The notes under the pieces are model-generated. The model did no database searches. It saw only the letters and a program-made list of their open reading frames with translations, and was not told the origin of the DNA. Made by a program: the position numbers and the translations under genes. DNA of 64,000 nt from an uncultured Shimia sp. (GTDB lineage Bacteria; Pseudomonadota; Alphaproteobacteria; Rhodobacterales; Rhodobacteraceae), in NCBI RefSeq assembly GCF_947498095.1, contig NZ_CANMJE010000010.1, positions 1 to 64,000 of the forward strand, in the 5' to 3' direction. Of this stretch, positions 42,672 to 51,744 are shown in pieces. Position 1 is the first letter of the stretch; the number at the start of each line of letters is the position of its first letter.

Positions 42672-42718
42672 TTGTGTTGAACACAAAGCCGTCTGCATGG
42701 AAGGGAAAACACCCTTCC
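42672..42718 (+). other. Two consecutive hairpins in the GNAT leader
   Basis: TTGTGTT-G-AACACAA (42672-42686) is a perfect 7-bp dyad, more likely a protein-binding site than a hairpin because its centre is one base. GGAAGGG-AAAACA-CCCTTCC (42699-42718) is a perfect 7-bp stem with a 6-base loop and would fold in RNA. Both lie directly downstream of the predicted FNR-dependent start. Confidence 0.4.
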
Positions 42719-42790
42719 GGAAATCCGCCAGTGTGGGTTTGAAAGACCTTATTCGTATAGCGCGACAGAGACATATTTAGGAGCCGCCCC

Positions 42791-43372
42791 ATGACACTAA
42801 AGATCCGAAATGCGACGCTGGACGATGCACCCTTGCTTGTGCGCGTCGTTGACATGGCAAGTGACGGAGTGGTGCCCACGCTCTGGGCTGAGATGGCCAC
42901 TCCGGACATGGACGGCATCGACGTGGGGCATGCAATGGTAACCGCAGAGGACGGTGAATTCAGCTATCGGAATGGGTTCATCGCCGAACGCGGTGGCGTA
43001 GCTTTGGGTGGGCTGATCGGCTACGTGCTTCCGACCACTCCGCAGCCCGTCGCGCCTGACGTTCCCGAAGCATTTGTCTGTGTCGAGGAACTCGCTCAGC
43101 TCGTTCCGGGTCATTGGTACATCAATTTCATGGCCTCAATACCTGAAGGACGAAGGCAAGGTGTGGGCGCTGCCCTGCTGAACAAAGCTGAGGAGCAGGC
43201 ACGAGAAGGTTCTTGCCCAGGTCTCGCGCTGATCGTTGCCGCCACCAACGAGAAGGCCATAAGCGTTTATCAGCGGGCTGGTTACGCCGAGCGCGCACGG
43301 CGACCGTTCGACCTGTCTGACTTTGGCGAGGCGCCGACAGAAGCCGTGCTGATGGTGAAGGACCTCGATTAA
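42791..43372 (+). CDS. GNAT family N-acetyltransferase
   Basis: A 193-residue acetyltransferase. The acetyl-CoA loop is Arg-Arg-Gln-Gly-Val-Gly-Ala-Ala-Leu-Leu, followed by Ala-Thr-Asn-Glu-Lys-Ala-Ile-Ser-Val-Tyr-Gln-Arg-Ala-Gly-Tyr, the usual C-terminal strand-helix. AGGAG precedes the start. The target is unknown. The upstream FNR-type site suggests higher expression at low oxygen. It converges on the livF gene. Confidence 0.88.
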   Translation: MTLKIRNATLDDAPLLVRVVDMASDGVVPTLWAEMATPDMDGIDVGHAMVTAEDGEFSYRNGFIAERGGVALGGLIGYVLPTTPQPVAPDVPEAFVCVEELAQLVPGHWYINFMASIPEGRRQGVGAALLNKAEEQAREGSCPGLALIVAATNEKAISVYQRAGYAERARRPFDLSDFGEAPTEAVLMVKDLD

Positions 43373-43425
43373 CTCTTTAATCGCAGTGGCGTTTGGGCTT
43401 CGGTAAGCACGGCAGGACACTGCAA

Positions 43426-44115
43426 TCAGACCCCGAGGTACTTGTCCGTCACTTCAGGCGTCAGGTCACCAAAATCGCCATGCCAGACCGAAACACCCTT
43501 TTCGACGATCACCGCAGTGTCAGCGACAGTACCGAGTTCTTTCAGCGACTTGTCGATCACCAGAATGGCCATGCCGGTTTCCGCCTTGAGCCTGGCAATG
43601 GCGGCCCAGATTTCCTGACGCACCACCGGGGCGAGGCCCTCGGTGGCTTCGTCAAGGATCAACAAGCGTGGGTTGGTCATCAGGGCGCGGCCAACGGCGA
43701 GCATCTGCTGTTCACCACCCGAAAGCGACGCAGCCAGCTGGTCGCGGCGCTCTTCGAGGCGTGGGAACAGGCGTGCAACGGCGGCAAAGTCCCACTCACC
43801 CGGGCGCGAGGCAGCGATGAGGTTTTCGTGCACGGTGAGATTTGAAAAGCAGCGGCGCCCTTCCGGCACCAAGCCAATGCCGGATTTTGCGGCCTGAAAG
43901 GATTTGAGCCGGGCCATGTCACGACCATCAAACATGATAGACCCACCCCGGTTTTTTAACATCCGGCAGATCACCTTGACGGTCGTGGATTTGCCCATGC
44001 CGTTGCGGCCCATGAGCGCCAGTACTTGCCCTTCTTCCAGTGAGAGATGCACGTCGAACAGCGCTTGCGAGGGGCCGTAAAAGGCGGAGATATGCGAGAG
44101 TTTCAAGAGACTCAT
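43426..44115 (-). CDS. livF: Branched-chain-type ABC transporter ATP-binding protein (LivF)
   Basis: A 229-residue ABC ATPase. Walker A is Gly-Arg-Asn-Gly-Met-Gly-Lys-Ser-Thr, the signature is Leu-Ser-Gly-Gly-Glu-Gln-Gln, and Walker B is Leu-Leu-Ile-Leu-Asp-Glu-Ala-Thr-Glu-Gly-Leu, the LivF form. It pairs with LivG on the membrane domains LivH/LivM. It is the last gene of the minus-strand set livK-livH-livM-livG-livF and overlaps livG by 4 bp. The HAAT family also moves aromatic acids, urea and amides, and the neighbourhood suggests an aromatic acid. Confidence 0.92.
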   Translation of the reverse strand: MSLLKLSHISAFYGPSQALFDVHLSLEEGQVLALMGRNGMGKSTTVKVICRMLKNRGGSIMFDGRDMARLKSFQAAKSGIGLVPEGRRCFSNLTVHENLIAASRPGEWDFAAVARLFPRLEERRDQLAASLSGGEQQMLAVGRALMTNPRLLILDEATEGLAPVVRQEIWAAIARLKAETGMAILVIDKSLKELGTVADTAVIVEKGVSVWHGDFGDLTPEVTDKYLGV

Positions 44116-44867
44116 GCGGCGTCCTCCTCGCCCAGATAGGCGGTGCGTACGATGGGGTTTCCACGAATGTCGTCGACGCTGCCGGTCGCGATGATCTCGC
44201 CGTAGACCAACACGCTGACACGGTCGGCCAGCGCAAAGACCGCGTCCATATCGTGTTCCACCAATAGGATCGGGGCCCGGTGGCGCAAGCCGTCAAGGAA
44301 ATCGGTCAGACGTTCGGTCCCTTCTGCGCCAAGGCCAGCCATAGGCTCATCCATCAGGAACGCCTTAGGTTCCAGCGTGAGCGCCACGGCGACCTCAAGC
44401 TGGCGGCGTTGGCCGTGGCTGAGTTCCGAGGTGCGGAAGGCGTGGAAATCCTCAAGACCCACCTGTTCCAGCGCGGTGTGGGCCTGTTGCAGTAGCTCTT
44501 TGTCTCTCATTACCGGTTTGAAGAACCGAAAGACATCACCGCGACGGCCCAGCGCACCGAGGACAACGTTTTGCAGAACAGTGAACTCCATCGCCAGAGA
44601 CGAAATCTGAAAGGTGCGCCCCATCCCAAGCTGCGCGCGGGCTGCGGTGCTGAGGCGGGTTACGTCCTGCCCCGCGAAATGTACCGTGCCGCTGTCGGGG
44701 GTGAGACCGCCTGCGACCTGCTTGATAAGGGTCGATTTACCTGCCCCATTGGGACCAATCAGGGCATGAATCTCACCAGGCCTCAAGTTGAGCGTGATGT
44801 TGTCGCTGGCTTTCAGCGCCCCGAAGCTTTTCGAGATACCGCACACATCAAGGATTGCGTCAGTCAT
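44112..44867 (-). CDS. livG: Branched-chain-type ABC transporter ATP-binding protein (LivG)
   Basis: A 251-residue ABC ATPase with Walker A Gly-Pro-Asn-Gly-Ala-Gly-Lys-Ser-Thr, the signature Leu-Ser-His-Gly-Gln-Arg-Arg (the relaxed form usual in LivG) and Walker B Ala-Phe-Leu-Met-Asp-Glu-Pro-Met-Ala-Gly-Leu. The start is the ATG at 44865-44867, which overlaps livM; the open frame upstream is livM in another frame. Forms the ATPase heterodimer with LivF. Confidence 0.92.
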   Translation of the reverse strand: MTDAILDVCGISKSFGALKASDNITLNLRPGEIHALIGPNGAGKSTLIKQVAGGLTPDSGTVHFAGQDVTRLSTAARAQLGMGRTFQISSLAMEFTVLQNVVLGALGRRGDVFRFFKPVMRDKELLQQAHTALEQVGLEDFHAFRTSELSHGQRRQLEVAVALTLEPKAFLMDEPMAGLGAEGTERLTDFLDGLRHRAPILLVEHDMDAVFALADRVSVLVYGEIIATGSVDDIRGNPIVRTAYLGEEDAA

Positions 44868-45843
44868 GCGCCACCTCCCGTCCCGCGATAAACCCAAAAA
44901 GTCCGCCGCGGGCAAACAGAACCACCCCCAGCAGGATTGCGCCGAGATAGATGTGCCAGAACTCTGAAAGACCGCCGAGTTGGTGTTCCAGCAGGATGAA
45001 CAGCGCCGCACCTGCAACCGGGCCAAAAACCCGCCCCACCCCGCCCAGAATCACAAAAATCATGATCTCACCCGAGGTCTGCCAAGAGAACATCGTAGGG
45101 CTGACAAAGCGGTTGAGGTCGGCGAACAGCGCACCGGCAAGACCGGTGATGGCGCCGGAGATGACGTATGCCGTGAGATAGAGGCGGTAGGGTCCCTGCC
45201 CTATGGCCTGAATGCGGTCTTCGTTCTGACGCGCGGCGCTGAGGGCCAGACCAAAGGGTGAATGGGCGGCGCGGTAGACGAAGAACAGCACCAACAGAAG
45301 GATCACGTAGCAGATCGCGTAGAACTGGATCGGGTCCATCGTGTTGAGACCGGGAAAGTCATTGCGGATGTAGATCGACAGCCCATCTTCGCCACCATAG
45401 GTCGGCCATGAGATGGTGAAGAAAAAGAACATCTGCGCAAAGGCCAGCGTGATCATAATGAAGTAGACACCGGAAGTTCTGAGCGACAGTGCGCCAAGGG
45501 CCACCGCAACAATGGCCGAGGTGATGATGGCGACCAGCCAGATCACCGGCATAGATTTGGTACCCTCGATAACAAAGGGCCATTCCATAAGCGGCGTGTA
45601 GGTCTGAGCATGATAGGCGAGGATGCCCATGGCATATCCGCCAATGCCGAAGAACGCGGCATGTCCAAAGCTGACGAGGCCTCCGAAGCCCAAAGCAAAG
45701 TTGAGGCCCACGCCCGCAATCGCGAAAATCACGGCGCGGGTGGTGAGAGTGATGATAAAGGGCTCGTCTGCGGACTGCGCCCAGAGCGGGATCGCCAAAA
45801 GGATCAGCAGAAGGGCGGCGTTGAGGATGGTTTCGCGTTTCAT
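44860..45843 (-). CDS. livM: Branched-chain-type ABC transporter permease (LivM)
   Basis: A 327-residue permease with about nine membrane helices and the LivM signature Ala-Leu-Gly-Phe-Gly-Gly-Leu-Val-Ser-Phe-Gly-His-Ala-Ala-Phe-Phe-Gly-Ile-Gly. The coupling segment Ser-Ala-Ala-Arg-Gln-Asn-Glu-Asp-Arg is present. The start is set at Met-Lys-Arg-Glu-Thr; six further upstream codons overlap livH. It overlaps livG by 8 bp. Confidence 0.92.
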   Translation of the reverse strand: MKRETILNAALLLILLAIPLWAQSADEPFIITLTTRAVIFAIAGVGLNFALGFGGLVSFGHAAFFGIGGYAMGILAYHAQTYTPLMEWPFVIEGTKSMPVIWLVAIITSAIVAVALGALSLRTSGVYFIMITLAFAQMFFFFTISWPTYGGEDGLSIYIRNDFPGLNTMDPIQFYAICYVILLLVLFFVYRAAHSPFGLALSAARQNEDRIQAIGQGPYRLYLTAYVISGAITGLAGALFADLNRFVSPTMFSWQTSGEIMIFVILGGVGRVFGPVAGAALFILLEHQLGGLSEFWHIYLGAILLGVVLFARGGLFGFIAGREVAHD

Positions 45844-45844
45844 G

Positions 45845-46765
45845 TCAGTGTCCTCCGCCAAACAGACCGGATGGTTTGAACAACAGAACTCCGGCCATCA
45901 AGATGTAGATCAACATGGACGAGAGCGACGAGCCGACAGATGTGGCCGCCGAAGCATCCATGAAGAGGCCGAAAAATTGCGGCAAGAGCAAGCGGCCGAG
46001 CGTGTCGGTGAGGCCAACGAGTATTGCGCCCACAAGCGCGCCCTTGATCGAGCCGATCCCGCCGATCACGATCACCACAAAGGCTAGGATCAGAACCGGT
46101 TCACCCATGCCGACCTGCACCGACTGGATGGCTCCGATCAGGGCGCCGGCAAAGCCCGCCAGCGCCGCACCGAGGGCAAAGACCAACGTGTAAAGTCGGG
46201 AAATGTTGACGCCCAGTGCTCCGATCATCTCGCGGTCATTCTCACCGGCGCGGATCTGGATGCCGATGCGTGTACGGGCAATCATCCAGAAGAGACCCCC
46301 CGCCACGGCAAGGCCGATAAGGATGATGGTCAGACGGTAAAGGGAATACTCGATGCCAAAGGGCAGCATGACGGTACCGGAAAGCCATGCGGGTTTGTCG
46401 AGGAACAATGGAAACGAGCCAAAGACCCAGCGGGTGCCTTCGGAAAAGATCAGGATCAGGGCAAAGGTTGCAAGCACCTGATCAAGGTGGTCGCGATCAT
46501 AAAGCCGCCGGATCACCGTCATTTCGACGATCACACCCGCGATAGCCGCCGCAATCAGGCTGCCGATCAAGGCGAGGATGAACGAGCCAGTGGCCGCCGC
46601 CACAGCCGCCGCTGCAAAGGCGCCGATCATGTAGAGCGAGCCATGGGCGAGATTGATCAGGCCCATCACGCCAAAGATCAGAGTCAGACCTGCGGCCATA
46701 AGGAAGAGCATGACGCCGAATTGAAGACCGTTCAGCGTCTGCTCGATCAGCAGAATTGTAGACAT
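45845..46765 (-). CDS. livH: Branched-chain-type ABC transporter permease (LivH)
   Basis: A 306-residue permease of the LivH type with about eight membrane helices. It carries Gly-Leu-Ile-Asn-Leu-Ala-His-Gly-Ser-Leu-Tyr-Met-Ile-Gly-Ala near residue 35 and Arg-Ala-Gly-Glu-Asn-Asp-Arg-Glu-Met as the coupling segment. With LivM it forms the membrane channel. It follows livK after 61 bp, a gap that contains a small hairpin (CCCGG-N6-CCGGG) that may reduce readthrough from the highly expressed binding protein gene. Confidence 0.92.
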   Translation of the reverse strand: MSTILLIEQTLNGLQFGVMLFLMAAGLTLIFGVMGLINLAHGSLYMIGAFAAAAVAAATGSFILALIGSLIAAAIAGVIVEMTVIRRLYDRDHLDQVLATFALILIFSEGTRWVFGSFPLFLDKPAWLSGTVMLPFGIEYSLYRLTIILIGLAVAGGLFWMIARTRIGIQIRAGENDREMIGALGVNISRLYTLVFALGAALAGFAGALIGAIQSVQVGMGEPVLILAFVVIVIGGIGSIKGALVGAILVGLTDTLGRLLLPQFFGLFMDASAATSVGSSLSSMLIYILMAGVLLFKPSGLFGGGH

Positions 46766-46826
46766 GATTTCCCACCGTTCCCGTTACACCCGCCCCGGCA
46801 AATACCGGGACGAGTTCGGGGTTTGG

Positions 46827-47963
46827 TTACATCTTGCAGTCAGCCGCGTAAGCGTCTGAGTGATTTTTTAGACCAATGCCTACGATCTTGTTGGTGAAGA
46901 CATCACCCTCTTGGATGACCTCACGCACATAGATCGTCTGAACGGGATGGTGGTTGGGACCGAATTTAAAGTCGCCGCGCACCGAGTCGAACTTGGCGGC
47001 TTCCAATGCGGCACGGAAGGCGTCCTGATCGTTGACGTCTGCCGCATCCATGGCGGACATCAGAAGGTTCGCTGTGTCAAAACCCTGGCTGGCATAGAGC
47101 GACGGCAGGCGGCCATATTCAGCCTGGAAATCCGCAACAAAAGCTTTGTTGGCGGCATTGCCGAGGTCCTTGGACCATTGCGAGGTGTTTTTCACACCCA
47201 GTGCAGCCGCGCCAACGGCTTGCAAGATGCCCTGATCAAAGCTGAAGGCCGGGCCCACAACGGGCAGGTCCACGCCGCTGTCGGCATATTGCTTGAGGAA
47301 AGAAATCCCCATGCCACCCGGCAGGAAGAAGAACACGCTGTCCGCATCAGATGCACGGATCTGTGCGATCTCGGCGGCGTAATCGGTCTGACCCAGCTTG
47401 GTATAAACTTCACCCGCCAGTTCACCTTTGAAGAAGCGTTTAAATCCGGTTAGTGCGTCTTTGCCCGCGGGATAGTTCGGCGCAAGAATGAACGCTTTTT
47501 TGTGTCCCGCATCAGAGGCATAGCCGCCCGCTGCTTCGTGCAGGTTGTCGTTCTGCCACGCAACATTGAAGTAGTTTTTGTGACAACCTTTGCCCGCAAG
47601 CGGCGATGGGCCGGCATTGGGCGAGAGATAGAATTTGCCCTGCGCGGTTGCAGCCGGAACAACAGCCATTGCGAGGTTCGACCAGATGATGCCGGTCAAC
47701 ACGTCGACCTTTTCGGACTGGATCATCTTGTCGGCCAGTTGCACGGCGATATCCGGTTTGCGCTGATCGTCTTCGATCACGACTTCCAGATCGCTACGAC
47801 CCGCTTGCTTCACAGCCAGCATAAAGCCATCGCGAACGTCGATGCCAAGGCCTGCACCACCGCCGGAAAGCGTGGTAATCATGCCAACTTTGACGCCTTC
47901 GGCCTGGGCAGCAGCAACTGCCAGACCCATTGAGGCGGCCAGAATAAGTGATTTGAGTTTCAT
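46827..47963 (-). CDS. livK: ABC transporter substrate-binding protein (LivK-type)
   Basis: A 378-residue periplasmic binding protein of the leucine-binding (Peripla_BP_6) family, with a signal peptide of about 21 residues ending Ala-Ala-Ala-Gln-Ala-Glu. Typical runs: Val-Gly-Met-Ile-Thr-Thr-Leu-Ser-Gly-Gly-Gly-Ala and Ser-Gln-Gly-Phe-Asp-Thr-Ala-Asn-Leu. Mature-protein cysteines are few (Gly-Cys-His-Lys-Asn-Tyr). It is first in the transporter operon. Given the MarR-SDR-monooxygenase cluster upstream on the same strand, an aromatic carboxylate is a likelier ligand than leucine; this is inference. Confidence 0.9.
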   Translation of the reverse strand: MKLKSLILAASMGLAVAAAQAEGVKVGMITTLSGGGAGLGIDVRDGFMLAVKQAGRSDLEVVIEDDQRKPDIAVQLADKMIQSEKVDVLTGIIWSNLAMAVVPAATAQGKFYLSPNAGPSPLAGKGCHKNYFNVAWQNDNLHEAAGGYASDAGHKKAFILAPNYPAGKDALTGFKRFFKGELAGEVYTKLGQTDYAAEIAQIRASDADSVFFFLPGGMGISFLKQYADSGVDLPVVGPAFSFDQGILQAVGAAALGVKNTSQWSKDLGNAANKAFVADFQAEYGRLPSLYASQGFDTANLLMSAMDAADVNDQDAFRAALEAAKFDSVRGDFKFGPNHHPVQTIYVREVIQEGDVFTNKIVGIGLKNHSDAYAADCKM

Positions 47964-48103
47964 TGGTATCCTCCCGTTGAACCAACTTTTCTTAATTTAT
48001 GGATAATCGATACATGTTTTTGCGCTCTTGTGCAGAGGTTTGTGGTGTATCTCAAATCCGTTTCTATCCAGCGTGATCCTGACTCTCCCCAGCCATTGGC
48101 GGA

Positions 48104-48559
48104 TCATGCGGATGTTTCGTGATCGTCTCCTTCGATTTTCCAGATGATGTCGCGCAGAGCGTCGAGGTCGCTTTCGTCGAGTCCTGCAAAGAGCTTGTTG
48201 ATTTCGGTTGCATGGGCCTCGGCCTGAGCTTCGAACTCGGTGCGGCCAGCGGTGGTCAGTGTGACCAGAACGGCGCGCCGGTCGGTCTCGGACTGGACCC
48301 GTTTGGCCAACCCATCCTTCTCGAGCCGATCCACCACGGCGGTCGCGTTGCCGTTGGATACCAGAAGCGCGCGACTAAGGTCGCTCATCTTCATCGGGCC
48401 ATCGTGACGGTGCAGTGCGGCCATCACGTCAAAGCGCGGCAGGGTGGTGTCGTGGTTGACACGGAGGAACTCGCGCAGGTGATTTTCGGTGCCGCGCGTC
48501 AGGCGCAAGAGCCGCAGCCAGACACGAAGACGGCGGCGGGTCAGATCGGCGTCGCTCAT
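48104..48559 (-). CDS. MarR family transcriptional regulator
   Basis: A 151-residue winged-helix repressor. It has Met-Lys-Met-Ser-Asp-Leu-Ser-Arg-Ala-Leu-Leu-Val-Ser-Asn-Gly-Asn-Ala-Thr-Ala-Val-type recognition helix, then Val-Asp-Arg-Leu-Glu-Lys-Asp-Gly-Leu and the wing Asp-Arg-Arg-Ala-Val. Several MarR proteins respond to aromatic acyl-CoA esters (BadR, HcaR/CouR types), which would fit its place between the transporter and the monooxygenase. It overlaps the SDR gene by 4 bp. A candidate operator lies at 51644-51669. Confidence 0.9.
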   Translation of the reverse strand: MSDADLTRRRLRVWLRLLRLTRGTENHLREFLRVNHDTTLPRFDVMAALHRHDGPMKMSDLSRALLVSNGNATAVVDRLEKDGLAKRVQSETDRRAVLVTLTTAGRTEFEAQAEAHATEINKLFAGLDESDLDALRDIIWKIEGDDHETSA

Positions 48560-49290
48560 ACCTCACCTCCGGCGATGGGAATGGCCTGACCGTTGATACC
48601 TTCGGAGCCTGGCGCGCAGAGCCAGAGGGCGGCGGCGGTGACTTCAGAAGGTTGGATCAGGCGTTTTTGGGGGTTCGTTGCGGCGAGCGCAGCAATGGCG
48701 TCGTCGCGGGACTTACCGGTTTTTTCCATGATATTTGTCACGGAGCGGTCGGTCATCTCGGTATCAAGAAAACCGGGGCAGAGGGCGTTCACGGTCACGT
48801 CGCTGCGCGCCACTTCGAGCGCGAGCGACTTCACCATACCAACCACACCATGTTTGGCCGCCGCATAAGGCGCGACATAGGCGTAGCCCTTTAAGGCTGC
48901 GGTCGAGGCCACAGCTATCAGGCGGCCCCATGCGGGCATCTGGTTGAGGCCCTCTCGCAGGGTCAAAAACGTGCCAGTGAGGTTGACCGCCAGCATGGCG
49001 CTCCAGTCCGCCAGCGAGGTGCGGTTGAAGGGCGCACTGGTCGAAGCCCCGGCATTGGCGATCACGATGTCGTAGGGGCCGGTGGCGAACATGTTTGACA
49101 CGCTCGTCTCATCCGTGATGTCGGCTACAACCCAAGCGCACCCGGCCTGATCCGCAACCCGCAACAGCGGTTCTTCGCGGCGACCCGCGATGGTTACATC
49201 GGCCCCGCCAGCGGCAAAGGTGCGGGCCATCTCGGCCCCCAATCCCGACCCGCCGCCGGTGATCAACACGCTTTTGCTGTTTAGGCTCAT
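48556..49290 (-). CDS. SDR family oxidoreductase in aromatic-acid cluster
   Basis: A 244-residue classical short-chain dehydrogenase: Thr-Gly-Gly-Gly-Ser-Gly-Leu-Gly at the start, Asn-Ala-Gly-Ala, Ser in Val-Ala-Ser-Thr, Tyr-Ala-Ala-Ala-Lys and the Pro-Gly segment after it. It overlaps the MarR gene and the monooxygenase gene by 4 bp each, so it acts in the same pathway, plausibly as the 3-hydroxyacyl-CoA dehydrogenase that follows ring reduction. The exact substrate is not established. Confidence 0.88.
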   Translation of the reverse strand: MSLNSKSVLITGGGSGLGAEMARTFAAGGADVTIAGRREEPLLRVADQAGCAWVVADITDETSVSNMFATGPYDIVIANAGASTSAPFNRTSLADWSAMLAVNLTGTFLTLREGLNQMPAWGRLIAVASTAALKGYAYVAPYAAAKHGVVGMVKSLALEVARSDVTVNALCPGFLDTEMTDRSVTNIMEKTGKSRDDAIAALAATNPQKRLIQPSEVTAAALWLCAPGSEGINGQAIPIAGGEV

Positions 49291-51572
49291 ACCCGGATAA
49301 CTTCCTGTGCTTTCTCGGCCAAACGCCGCGCCTGATCCCGGCCTGCCTCGTATGGCAGGGGCCAGGTGGCCTGCATGTCGCCCAATTCGACCGCAGCATG
49401 CAAGGTCCAGTAAGGATCGGCAAGATGCGGACGGCCAATTGCCACGAGATCCGCACGGCCGGCCATCAGGATCGAGTTGATGTGATCGGTTTCATAGATA
49501 TTGCCAACCGCCATCGTCGCGATGCCAGTCTCGTTCTTGATCTGGTCCGAGAAGGGCGTTTGGAACATGCGACCATAGACCGGATCTGCGTCGATGGACG
49601 TCTGCCCGGCAGAGACGTCGATGATGTCGGCGCCTGCGTCGCTGAATGCCTTGGCGATCTGCACCGCCTCTTCCGGAGTGACGCCATCCTCACCCACCCA
49701 GTCGTTGGCCGAGATCCGCACCGACATGGGTTTCTCGGCAGGCCAGACCGCGCGCATGGCATTGAAAACCTCGAGCGGGTAACGCAGGCGGTTTTCCAGG
49801 GAGCCGCCATACTCGTCCTCCCGCGTGTTGGATTTCGGCGAGATGAATGACGAGATCAGATAGCCGTGGGCGGCATGCAGTTCGATCATGTCGAACCCGG
49901 CGCGGTTGGCCATTTCGGCTGAGGCCACGAATTGCGCGATCACTTCGTCCATATCGGCGCGGGTCATCGGGCGCGGTGTGGCGTTGTTGGGCGACCAAGG
50001 AATGTCACTGGCTGAAATTAGATCCCAATTACCTTCTTTCAAAGGCGCATCCATGACCTCCCAACCCAACTGGGTCGAGCCTTTGCGACCCGAATGACCG
50101 ATCTGGCAGCAAATCTTGGCTTGTGTTTCCGCGTGCACAAAATTGGTCAGCCGTTTCCAGCCCGCCTCGTGCTCGGGCGCATAAAGGCCGGGGCAACCGG
50201 GGGTGATGCGGCCCGTCGGCGACACACAGGTCATCTCGGTATAGACCAGCCCTGCCCCGCCTTTGGCGCGCTCGGCGTAGTGGGAGAAATGCCAGTCTCC
50301 GGGGACGCCATCAGTGGACTTATACTGCGCCATGGGCGAGACCACGACGCGGTTGGTCAGGGTCATCTCGCGCAGCTTATAGGGTGCAAACATCGGGGCG
50401 CGGCCCGGTTCGCCACCGGCTTGCGCCTGAAACCAATCTTCGGCACTGCCCAGCCATTCAGAATCGCGCAGACGCAGGTTTTCATGGCTGATCCTTTGCG
50501 AGCGGGTCAGAAGGGAATAGTTGAACTGGACAGGATCCATGTCGAGGTAGCGTTCCACGCGCTCAAACCACTCAAGGCTATTTCGCGCGGCGGATTGCAG
50601 GCGCAGCACCTCAAGGCGGCGCTCTTCCTGATAACGTTCAAAAGCCTGCGTCATCGTGGGTTCAGAATGAAGGAACTCGGCAAGCGCAATGGCGCTGTCA
50701 AAGGCCAGCCGCGAGCCGGAACCGATGGAAAAATGCCCCGTGGCTGCTGCATCGCCCATCAGCACGACGTTCTCATGGTGCCAGGTTTCACAAATCACCC
50801 GCGGGAAGTTCATCCACACTGCCGACCCACGCAGGTGCGCCGCGTTCGAGATCAGCTCATGCCCATCAAGGTACTTCTCAAAGACCTTGCGGCAGGTCTC
50901 GACCGTTTCCTCTTTGGACATGTCCTCAAAACCCCAGTTGTCCCAAGTGTCCTGCTGACATTCGACGATGAAGGTCGCGGTTTGATCGTCGAATTGATAA
51001 ACGTGCGCCCACATCCACCCGTGCGATGTTTTCTCAAAAATAAAGGTGAACGCGTCGTCGAACTTCTGATGCGTGCCAAGCCAGATGAACTTGCATTCGC
51101 GCATATCGATGTCTGGGCGGAAGGTGTCTTCGTATTCCGCACGCACAGCCGAGTTGATGCCATCACACCCCACAACGATGTCATAGTCCTTACGATATTC
51201 CTCTGCGGTTTTGAACACCGTCTCAAAGCGCATATCGACACCCAACTCGCGGGCGCGTTGTTGCAGCAGGATCAGCATCGCCTTGCGGCCAATTCCTGCA
51301 AAGCCATGACCGCCCGATACAGTGCGCGTACCGTTGTGCTCCACCGCAATGTCGTCCCAATAGGCAAAGTTGCTGCGGATCGCCTCGGTGCTTTGCGGAT
51401 CGTTCTCTTGCATCTGCTCCAGTGCGTCATCTGACAAAACGACACCCCAGCCGAACGTATCATTGGCGCGGTTCCGTTCGAGCACAACAACCTCGTGGTC
51501 CGGATCGCGGAGCTTCATCGAGATGGCAAAATAGAGACCCGCCGGGCCGCCCCCTAGACACATGACCTTCAA
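49287..51572 (-). CDS. Fused aminobenzoyl-/salicylyl-CoA monooxygenase-reductase
   Basis: A 761-residue two-domain flavoenzyme. Residues 1-385 are a FAD monooxygenase (Gly-Gly-Gly-Pro-Ala-Gly-Leu-Tyr near the start; Leu-Met-Gly-Asp-Ala-Ala-Ala-Thr for FAD). Residues about 395-761 are an Old Yellow Enzyme barrel (Val-Val-Ser-Pro-Met-Ala-Gln-Tyr; His-Ala-Ala-His-Gly-Tyr-Leu). This fusion is typical of 2-aminobenzoyl-CoA monooxygenase/reductase and of proteins labelled salicylyl-CoA 5-hydroxylase. Both act on aromatic CoA thioesters, hydroxylating and partly reducing the ring. Which substrate applies is open. It is the first gene of the minus-strand run and is divergent from the acyl-CoA dehydrogenase gene. 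Confidence 0.9.
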   Translation of the reverse strand: MKVMCLGGGPAGLYFAISMKLRDPDHEVVVLERNRANDTFGWGVVLSDDALEQMQENDPQSTEAIRSNFAYWDDIAVEHNGTRTVSGGHGFAGIGRKAMLILLQQRARELGVDMRFETVFKTAEEYRKDYDIVVGCDGINSAVRAEYEDTFRPDIDMRECKFIWLGTHQKFDDAFTFIFEKTSHGWMWAHVYQFDDQTATFIVECQQDTWDNWGFEDMSKEETVETCRKVFEKYLDGHELISNAAHLRGSAVWMNFPRVICETWHHENVVLMGDAAATGHFSIGSGSRLAFDSAIALAEFLHSEPTMTQAFERYQEERRLEVLRLQSAARNSLEWFERVERYLDMDPVQFNYSLLTRSQRISHENLRLRDSEWLGSAEDWFQAQAGGEPGRAPMFAPYKLREMTLTNRVVVSPMAQYKSTDGVPGDWHFSHYAERAKGGAGLVYTEMTCVSPTGRITPGCPGLYAPEHEAGWKRLTNFVHAETQAKICCQIGHSGRKGSTQLGWEVMDAPLKEGNWDLISASDIPWSPNNATPRPMTRADMDEVIAQFVASAEMANRAGFDMIELHAAHGYLISSFISPKSNTREDEYGGSLENRLRYPLEVFNAMRAVWPAEKPMSVRISANDWVGEDGVTPEEAVQIAKAFSDAGADIIDVSAGQTSIDADPVYGRMFQTPFSDQIKNETGIATMAVGNIYETDHINSILMAGRADLVAIGRPHLADPYWTLHAAVELGDMQATWPLPYEAGRDQARRLAEKAQEVIRV

Positions 51573-51643
51573 GATACATCCTCCGTATTTCGGGTCGATC
51601 GCGCAGTTTTTCGCGACTCAGGCTAGGCGGAAATGAAATTTGC

Positions 51644-51669
51644 TTCAAGTTTAAAATTTCAAGTTTGAA
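51644..51669. promoter_or_regulatory. Tandem TTCAAGTTT(A/G)AA sites, candidate MarR operator
   Basis: TTCAAGTTTAAA (51644-51655) and TTCAAGTTTGAA (51658-51669) repeat with a 14-bp period in the 172-bp divergent promoter. The second is a dyad TTCAA-GT-TTGAA, the first nearly so. Position between the monooxygenase and the acyl-CoA dehydrogenase genes suggests control of both by the cluster's MarR protein. Confidence 0.5.
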
Positions 51670-51744
51670 GTAAATATGCAAAATCATTGACCGGAATTTC
51701 GCTATTCGCCACGCTCGGACAAGGCAAACAATGGGAGCACAACA

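Larger units (their letters stand above)
42240..42790. other. Long intergenic region with FNR-type promoter
   Basis: A 551-bp gap between divergent genes. The first 370 bases, next to the DUF3179-like gene, show no gene or clear motif. The part from 42618 on holds a perfect FNR box, a possible -10 element near 42653 and two hairpins, and leads to the GNAT gene at 42791. Confidence 0.5.

Noticed and set aside
50094-51434. A 446-codon plus-strand frame antisense to the monooxygenase-reductase gene
   Set aside because: The minus-strand gene is a strongly recognisable flavoenzyme; the long antisense frame reflects GC-rich codon usage.
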